Position numbers and translations under genes: made by a program. Positions 56,884-64,000 of a stretch of 64,000 nucleotides of DNA are shown piece after piece. Below the pieces are notes generated by a model. It was given only the letters and a program-made list of their open reading frames with translations, ran no database searches and was not told where the DNA came from. Within the stretch, counting starts at the first letter, position 1, and each line of letters opens with the position of its first letter. Origin of the DNA: Tetraselmis striata (taxonomy: Eukaryota; Chlorophyta; Chlorodendrophyceae; Chlorodendrales; Chlorodendraceae); the NCBI GenBank assembly GCA_006384855.1, contig VCJN01002344.1, forward strand, positions 1-64,000, in the 5' to 3' direction.

Positions 56884-57382
56884 AAGTAGACCCGTTGCAG
56901 GAGTTTGGAATCCAGAGAGCCGCAAGGATCAATCGTAGTAGTCGCTACATTGTACAGCCCCACGTCCGCCGACCCGCCGATCCGGGACGCGGCGTCCGTC
57001 GACGGATGGGTGGCGAGGCGGACGGGCAACGGTCGTCCGGCGTCAAGCGACGGACGAACGACGGCGTCCGGCATCCGGGTCCGGTCCATGCGGCGGGCTC
57101 GGCGCTTCGCGCTATGCCCGCCCCGTAGACCTGACAAACAGCGTCGACCGCGGCCCGACCGGTGGCGGCCGGGCGGCCGGGCGGCCGGGCGGCCGGTACC
57201 CGTACCGGTACAGGTAGTCAGCAGGTAAGCGCGACTGTTATTTAGGCCTGCGCGGAATTATCACGGAGTCTATAACGGATACATTTTTCGATCTATCTAA
57301 TAATCTATGCGAAATGTTCCGGAAGTCGGCGACTGACTGACTGCCTGACTGACTGACTCACTCAGCAGCTCGTAATTAATAT
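56884..57382 (+). repeat. GC-rich dispersed repeat, copy A
   Basis: Begins AAGTAGACCCGTTGCAGGAG, has a very GC-rich middle full of CGTCCGTCGACGGACG palindromes and ends near CTCGTAATTAATATGG. About 500 bp; same orientation as copy B. Confidence 0.8.
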
Positions 57383-57498
57383 GGTAGATTTCGGACGCAA
57401 GCGCTACTAAAACCCTACTACTAGCTGTACTGCCTTACTACCTGGTGGTGACTCGTACTACTACCTGCTTGGTGGTGCTCAACGTAATATAAAGGAAT

Positions 57499-57995
57499 AA
57501 GTAGACCCGTTGCAGGAGTGTGGAATCCGAGAGCCGCAAGGATCAATGTAGTAGTAGCTGCACTGTACAGCCCCGCGTCCGCGGACCCGCTGACCCGGGG
57601 CCCGGCGTCCGTCGACGGACGGGCGGCGAGGCGGACGGGCGACGGTCGTCCGGCAACTGGAGACGGACGAACGACGGCGTCCGGCGTCCGGGTCCGGTCC
57701 ACGCGGCGGGCTCGGCGCTTTGTGCCATGCCCGCCCCGTAGACCTGACGAACGGCGACGACCGGCCCGACCGGCGGCGGTCAGGCGGCCGGGCGGCCGGC
57801 GACCGGACTGGTACCCGTATACCAGTACATGTAGTAATCAGCATCAGCAGTTACAGGTAAGCGCGACGGCTATTTTGGCCTGCGCGGAATCATCACGGAA
57901 GCTACAACGGATACATTTTGGATCTATCTTACAATCTATGTGAAACCGTTCCGAAAGTCGGCGACAGCCAGACACAGACACAGACACACACAGAC

Positions 57996-58042
<47 letters not shown>

Positions 58043-58062
58043 TCACCTCGTAATTAACATGG
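57499..58062 (+). repeat. GC-rich dispersed repeat, copy B
   Basis: Same start word and same order of blocks as copy A, with CTCACCTCGTAATTAACATGG near the end. Its 3' part is lengthened by a CA microsatellite at about 57,966-58,039. Confidence 0.8.
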
Positions 58063-58434
58063 TAGGATAAGGGAATGCGTGCAATATCACTGTACGGTAA
58101 TCCTGCTTGGTGCTGATATAGGTAACAAACACGAGACGTTTGCGGACGCAGGCATGCACCCCGCGTTCGATTTCGTGTCTGATTTGTTATTTTGCATGAT
58201 ACGGGTACTAAATTAACGACGGAATTCCAGGCGGGTCGGCGGACGCAGGCAGGCAGGCACCCCCGCTTTCGATTTCGTAGATGAATCGCTACAGTACCTG
58301 ATACTTATCGATGGAATTCCATGTGGTTCGACCCTCTGCATTTCGGTTTGTCCGCTTCAGATTTGAGTAATTAATAGAACACAGGTCGCACCGGTGTCGA
58401 ATTTCCGGCGCTCACCATCCTATTTTAAATTACG

Positions 58435-58975
58435 AGATTTTAGATTACGAGATGAGTCTGTGTAAGTCTGTCTGTCGCAGACTTTCGGAACGGTTTCGCA
58501 TAGATTATAAGATAAATCGACAATGTATCCGTTATATATTCCATAATGATTCCGCCCAGGCCAAAATTCCGTCGTCGCCCGTACCTGCGCTGACTACATT
58601 TACCGTAGTACCTGATACCACTACGGGATTTTTTTTTTAATTTTTGTTTTTTTTTTTACTACGGGATATTTACTACGGGTACCCGTTGGCCGGACGCCCG
58701 GCCGCCGCCGGTCGGGCCTGTCGTCGCCGTTTGTCAGGTCTACGGGGCGGGCATGGCGCGCCGAGCCCGCCGCGTGGGCCGGACCTGGACGCCGGACGCC
58801 GTCGTTCGTCCGTCGCCGGACGACCTTCGCCCGTCCGCCTTGCCGCCCGTCCGTCGACGGACGCCGGGCCCCGGGTCGGCAGATGCGGGGCTGTACAATG
58901 TCTAGCAACTACTAAGGATTACGATTATTGATCCTCGCGGCTCTCTGGATTCCACCCTCCTGCAACGGGTCTTCC
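58435..58975 (-). repeat. GC-rich dispersed repeat, copy C (reverse)
   Basis: Reverse complement of copies A/B: starts with TTACGAGATGAGTCTGTG and ends with CCTGCAACGGGTCTTCC. A T/A-rich homopolymer patch (58,627-58,660) interrupts it. Confidence 0.75.
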
Positions 58976-58981
58976 TGTATA

Positions 58982-59411
58982 TCAACCATATTAATCACGA
59001 GGTGAGTCTGTGAGTCTGTATGTCTGTCGCCGACTTTCGGAACAGTTTCGCATAGAGTGTTAGATAAATCGACAATGTATCCGTTACATAATCCGTCATA
59101 ATTCCGCGCAGCCCAAAATTACCGTCGCGCTTGTAAATACCTGCTGAGTACCGATACCGTTTACTGTACCGGTACTGTACCGGGTACCGACAGACCGGCA
59201 GCCGCCGGTCGGGCCGGTCGTTGCCGTTCGTCAGGTCTACCGGACCCGGACGCCGGACGCCGGACGACCGTTGCCCGTCCGCCTCGCCGCCGTCCGTCGA
59301 CGGACGCCGGGCCCCGGGTCGGCGGACGCGGGGCTGTACAATGTTGCGACTACCACGATTGGTCTTGCGGCTCTCTGGATTCCACACTCCTGATGCAACG
59401 GGTCTACTGTT
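58982..59411 (-). repeat. GC-rich dispersed repeat, copy D (reverse)
   Basis: Reverse orientation, from CCATATTAATCACGAGGTGAG to TGCAACGGGTCTACTG. Shorter than the others; part of the GC-rich middle is missing. Confidence 0.75.
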
Positions 59412-60150
59412 TAATTATTAGTGAAGGGATGTAGTAATCCTTACCTGTATTTAAAGGGTTCGACATGCAATCGAGTATGGTTATGCCAAACAATGATGCG
59501 GAGTCTGTTGCATCAAAAAGTGCCATTTTAGGGCTAGGAAGGTTAAGCGAAAAAGGGAGGAGAAAGTAGGAGGAGGAGCCTGCAAGGCGGATAGAAAAAC
59601 GGGAGGGCGCTGCCAAAGGCAGCGAGCTGGAAGATGGCAGGCGAGCTGCTGCTGGCTGTCCTAAGTAGCACCCCGGCCGGGAGCGCAGGACTCGCGGGCG
59701 GTGGGGCAGCTCATACTGAAACCCAATGGTACCGGTAACCTAACCGGTTAAAACCACCAACATACTGTACGGGTCGCACTAGGACAGTTAAATTGTTGGG
59801 AAACCCCATTAACACGTTTACATCAGAATGCCAACAGTAGAGAATTGCAACGTACTGGTAGGCTCCGACCGCACTCGGGTTCGTGGCGTTTACGGGCGGA
59901 CTTGAATGGATAATTCACGGTCGATACAAGCCTCCTGGTCGGTGTTTCTGGGCGGATACAGCAACCCTTCCGGCAACCCTCTCACTGGGTGGCTTGCATG
60001 CGCCGGGTGTTTTTGCTCCAAGAATGCCGGCGAAATGTTCTGACGCCGGCGAAATGTTCTGAAATATCGTCCTGAATCCGTTACATATTCATCTGTATTT
60101 GGGATCTGATGGGATCTGATACTCTGCGTCTGACGACCTTTTCACCGCAG
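59412..60150. other. Non-coding DNA before the cyclase exons
   Basis: No gene seen. The 18-bp word GCCGGCGAAATGTTCTGA is doubled at 60,026-60,061. A purine-rich stretch lies near 59,545-59,610. The stretch may be an intron or promoter of the cyclase gene. Confidence 0.4.
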
Positions 60151-63100
60151 TCTCGGTCCCTCAAACACAGTCTTGCAATGTCTGCACGTGCCGCGCCTGC
60201 CTCCAGGGGATGTGCTACACTGATGATCAGGGCCTGGAAAATGAGCACTGCAAACCATGTCTGGTGGGTGCTCGCTGGGACAAACTCCGCGAGCAGTTGG
60301 GCAGCAGTTATGTACGTGGAAACCGCACCACCGTGCCGGTGGTGAAATACGGGACGTGGTTGAGTAGCACGCTGATGGGCAACGTGTTTCGAATTCTGCT
60401 TAAGGTGAGTGCTAGCCGGATGCATTATGACCGAAGTAGAGAGTTGTTACTTGCTGCCATCGAGGTTTCTCAAGTTGGGCGCTCACCCAGATGCATACCA
60501 ATGAGTGCGTACCAATAAGATGTTGGTGCTGAGACGGCCTGCTGGGTGCATGTCAATATTGCAGGAGATGCTTGGCTATAACGATGTTCGCACTGTCACT
60601 ACGGGCACCAGTTACTACATCGAAGAAGCAGCATCGGAGGAATGCCAAGCCACCTCCTTTGAGTCTTGGTTTGAGCCAGAAGAAGCCAGGGTGCAATTCA
60701 TTGTCGAGACCCCACAGAAACACAAAGCAATGGGCGCCCCTGTGGGCATCCGGGGCATCGAGGGCTTGTACGTTCCAAACTACATGCCCCCCAGTGCCAG
60801 ACACTTCAAGTCTATCGGACAACACATTGGAGGCCCCGCCAACGCAACTGATCAGCACTCGATGATGCGCCCTGATGGTACTGTGGGCCCGCAAAATCTG
60901 ACAGAATACTTTCCTGATGGGGATCCGTGGGGATGTTCTGATGCGGATTGGACCGTCTCGAAGTGCAACTCTGGCCGTTGGTACCCTCCGCGATGTGGCA
61001 GCACATTCCCCAGCCCTACATGCTCTGAGATGCTGATTGCCGATCAGGAATGGTCAGGAGGTGCGAGTCACCACGAGTGTTTTGCCTCTCAACACTGATG
61101 TCACTCGCCGCGTTGGTCACTGAACTCTTGCTTACAGTGAATGTGGCTTCATGCAGCCTAGTCTAAACACTACCGTGACGAGTATGCTATCAACTTACTC
61201 CTGACCATGATGCTTCTGTTTGTCATTTCCTGCCAGGATGGTACGAGGGAGCCACCAACAACCTAGGGCTCAACCTGTCAGCTGTCTACACTAGCTATGC
61301 CGGTCAGGTACACCTCACAGAGCGGCTGTACGGTGAGAAGAAAGGATTTATCTTTTATTGGTGAGGGCTTGGCCTTGCTGCATTGGCCTGTCACGTTTAT
61401 TACATTGATTGGACAAACTGCTGCTGATGTGCCTGGTAACCACACTTGACTTTACAGATGCATATGTCTTTGCTTACGTGAACTGCATCTGTTGAAGGTG
61501 GGAGCCGGACCCACTGGTAATCCGCTTCCCGTCCAGTCAAGTGATGCTTCCGCGCTACACCGCTGAATGTAATAAGGGCTACGACGCGGATCCCCTGCTA
61601 TCAGCGACAAGCTGCCAGCTCCAAAAACTGCAATTGGATAAGTTCATCAACGCCAATCTGAAGGCCACCGATCCCGACCTGTTCCACCTCTGGGAGGCCT
61701 TCTGGTTGGACAACAACGAAGTACTGAATCTGATGAGTTACCACACCCTGGCTGGCGGAGCCCATGACGAAATGCAAGACACGGCATGCAGCTGGCTCAA
61801 GTCAAGAGAAGACAATGTGAAATGGACAGACTGGCTGAAGATACACGATCGCTGCCCGCAGCCAAACCTGGAGTGGGACAATTCGACTTCACTCTGTATC
61901 AAAGTCGTGCCAGACGCTGCTGAGGACAAACTTGGCGTCCCTGTGTGGCTCATTGTGCTACTGGTGATGTCGTTCATCGCCTTGCAACTTTTTCTTATGG
62001 TGCTGTACCTTATCGCACGGAAGGTATGCTGACTCTGCAACATATGTTTCTCACAGCACGCTTGACATGGCTTGCTTGACATTGACACATCACGCTGCAC
62101 ATTGCTCAGTCGCTGACACGCCTGTCTGACTGCGATCCTCAGCGCCAGAGGAAGGGGGATCTGGAAACCACAGCTGTTTTTGGGCCTCCAAAAGAAGGCG
62201 AGCAGGTGACGCTGGTAATAACAGACATCCAGGGCAGCACCAGCCTGTGGGACGCATACCCCAAGGAGGTACGTACGCCACCCTGTCAATCCAAATTCGA
62301 CCACCTTTACGGGTCATACATAACGCCGACTGCTTTCCTGCCCACTAAGGTGCACTGTGCGGTAGATGGCGAGCGGCATAGACTTGCATCACAAAATTCT
62401 TCGAGCAGCTCTGAAGGAGTGCCAAGGATATGAAGTGGCGACTGAGGGTGATTCCTTCAAATGCGCCTTTCGTACTCCTGGTGAGTGCCCCCCTCCCCTT
62501 CCAGTGTGCTCTGAAGTACAGTATCAAGAAAGAGGGCGTGCATAATCTTGCAGCTCGCATGCATCTGGCTATGACAGAACTGACTGGTCCCTGAGGAACA
62601 ATTGCTGTTTTTCCCTATGATGGTGTGCAGAGGATGCCATTTGCTGGTCTGTCCTAGTCCAGGTAAGTACCTGTCCTGGTTGCGCTTCACGCTTCTTGCC
62701 CACGCCCATCCTACATGCCTGTATGACAGTGCATCTGCTGTGCAGATGGATCTTATGGCTGCACCGTGGGATGAGAAGCTAGAGGATGGAGGGGCGCGTG
62801 CGTTTTTCCAGCCACACAAGTGGGCAGATATGTCAAAATTTCTATCTGCCATGGGTTACAGGCTGTGGGACAAGGCGCTGACAGAGGGTGAGGCCGCCTC
62901 CAACTGCATAGCTTAGCTTGGCAGCCAGGCAGCCCAACCTAGCCTTGCGCCCTACACGCAGCGTCTCGAGCCGGGTGCCACCTAGACCCCCCCCCCCCCC
63001 CCCCCCCCTCACACCAGTGCTGCTCTGAAACACTGGGATCGGCAGGTGAGGCGCTGGTTATCACAGATCAAGCAGGAAAGCCGCGCAAGCTGCCATTCAG

Positions 63101-64000
63101 CGCCAAAGCCGCCTCGCAGACTGGTTACACCCGGGCAGCCCTGGCTAAGGTAGGGTGCACATGGTTTTGCTCGGTGGGGATGCGCTGGAAACCTGGGCAT
63201 AGTGACGGCCTGGCGCAGCAGCAAAAAGAGAAACTGAGTCGTGTGCTCATGCTCGCTCGCTGGCACATCCCGCAGTACCCTGCCAGTGGGGTGGTGCATA
63301 ACAGCTGCAAGATGGCTGTGCCTGCGTTCCGTGGCTTGCGTGTGCGCATTGGCATGCACACCGGCATGGCCGACATGGTTACAGTTCATGAGAAGACCAA
63401 GAGGGCCGTTTATGGCGGGGATGTGCGCACCCTGCCCCTCCTCATGCCCACTGGCGCTTGCTCTTGCTGCACGCTTCAAAGCAGGATGAACTGTATCAGC
63501 TGACACGCCCCTCCCTGCTCATCAGCTGGCCGTCATCACGAAGGCCATCTCGGAGGTTCCCAGCGGTGGCCAGATCATTGCATCCGGAGAGACGATCGCT
63601 GCCATTGGCTCGATGCACGGTCTCCAGCAGCGGGTGCGCTAAAGTGTTCCCAAGTAGGACAAAACCGCTTGCGTACGCCGGTTCATGTTTGGTAATGTTT
63701 CTGCTGCTGGATGTTCATGCCGCGCCCCTCCTTCCAACAGGTGTATCAGCTCATCAAGGGCTGGACCTCAATTATGGATGTGCATGACAAGAGGGCCGCG
63801 CTTGCCATTGTGCACATGGGCTCCCACATTGTGGACGGCATGCCATGGTGCTATGAAGACGCCGCAAGCACAGTCGCAGCATCTTCTGTCGCCGATATGG
63901 CTGGCAGTGATGCATTCCCCGTGTCTGTGCCTCAACACCCGAGAATGCTGCAAAAGAAGAGGCTCACTGACCCAATTGGCCATCAGACAGAGGGCCGTTG
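60151..64000 (+). CDS. Receptor-type class III adenylate/guanylate cyclase (partial)
   Basis: Exons joined by splice sites: 60151-60404, 60565-61060, 61237-61332, 61458-62023, 62143-62268, 62366-62480, 62631-62662, 62746-62887, 63046-63149, about 63276-63422, 63526-63633, 63741 to the edge. The extracellular part opens with a Cys cluster (CNVCTCRACLQGMC) and a segment like glycine-betaine-type binding proteins (TWLSSTLMGNVFRILL, EMLGYNDV). One membrane span lies at VPVWLIVLLVMSFIALQLFL (about 61,940-62,000). The cytoplasmic cyclase domain has VTLVITDIQGSTSLWDAYP with the metal-binding Asp, YEVATEGDSFKCAF with the second Asp, then GLRVRIGMHTG and SGGQIIASGETI. It would make cAMP or cGMP in response to an outside signal. 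The N-terminus is not found, the C-terminus lies beyond the window, and an in-frame TGA stands at 61493-61495. Confidence 0.85.

Noticed and set aside
57844-58038. Cys/Val ORF at 57,844-58,038
   Set aside because: Pure CA microsatellite translation.

Overview
The window looks like nuclear DNA of a green alga, probably a chlorophyte of the Chlamydomonas kind. This is inferred from GC-rich genes cut into many short exons, introns that mostly open GTGCG/GTGAG and close GCAG, a very large exon-rich gene of ciliary type, and a membrane nucleotide cyclase of the type seen in volvocine algae. No tRNA, rRNA or CRISPR array was recognised.

Region 1 (1 to about 13.2 kb) is a compact, nearly intron-free block of viral character, best read as the right part of an endogenous Polinton-like virus (PLV). 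It carries FN3-like and collagen-like fibre proteins, a cytosine-C5 methyltransferase, a tyrosine recombinase with its catalytic residues, a two-piece capsid-associated (penton-like) gene, a zinc-finger array fused to a nuclease-like domain, a family-A-like polymerase (TV-Pol) fused to an SF3 helicase, and small Zn or basic proteins. No major capsid protein or packaging ATPase is visible; they may lie left of base 1. Damage is light: one in-frame TAG in the fibre gene, one frameshift in the penton-like gene and two in the polymerase-helicase. The methyltransferase, recombinase and zinc-finger nuclease frames stay open. Two similar ~320-bp non-coding repeats, full of GTGGCACT-type words around a palindrome, flank the replication genes.

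Region 2 (13.2-16.7 kb) is mostly non-coding, with tandem repeats, an AT microsatellite and poly-C runs. Region 3 (16.7-19.9 kb) is a six-exon poly(A)-binding protein gene on the minus strand, with four RRMs and a C-terminal MLLE domain.

Region 4 (20.7-31.5 kb) is a layered retroelement graveyard: a plus-strand non-LTR LINE split by a degenerate reverse transcriptase/restriction-like-endonuclease element, a DIRS-like gag/RT remnant with short palindromic terminal repeats, a 445-bp foldback element, and a second LINE copy on the minus strand.

Region 5 (31.9-47.3 kb) is one plus-strand gene of about 47 exons encoding roughly 2,650 residues, helical and armadillo-like in its N-terminal half; I could not name it. 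A short single-exon membrane-protein ORF converges on it.

Region 6 (48.6-59.4 kb) holds an almost intact RT plus PD-(D/E)XK retroelement inserted beside or into an older relative, then small repeats, including a GC-rich family present as two forward and two reverse copies. Region 7 (60.1 kb to the end) is a plus-strand receptor-like class III nucleotide cyclase that runs off the window. Poly-C tracts sit on the sense strand of introns, often just after the 5' splice site, in all three host genes.
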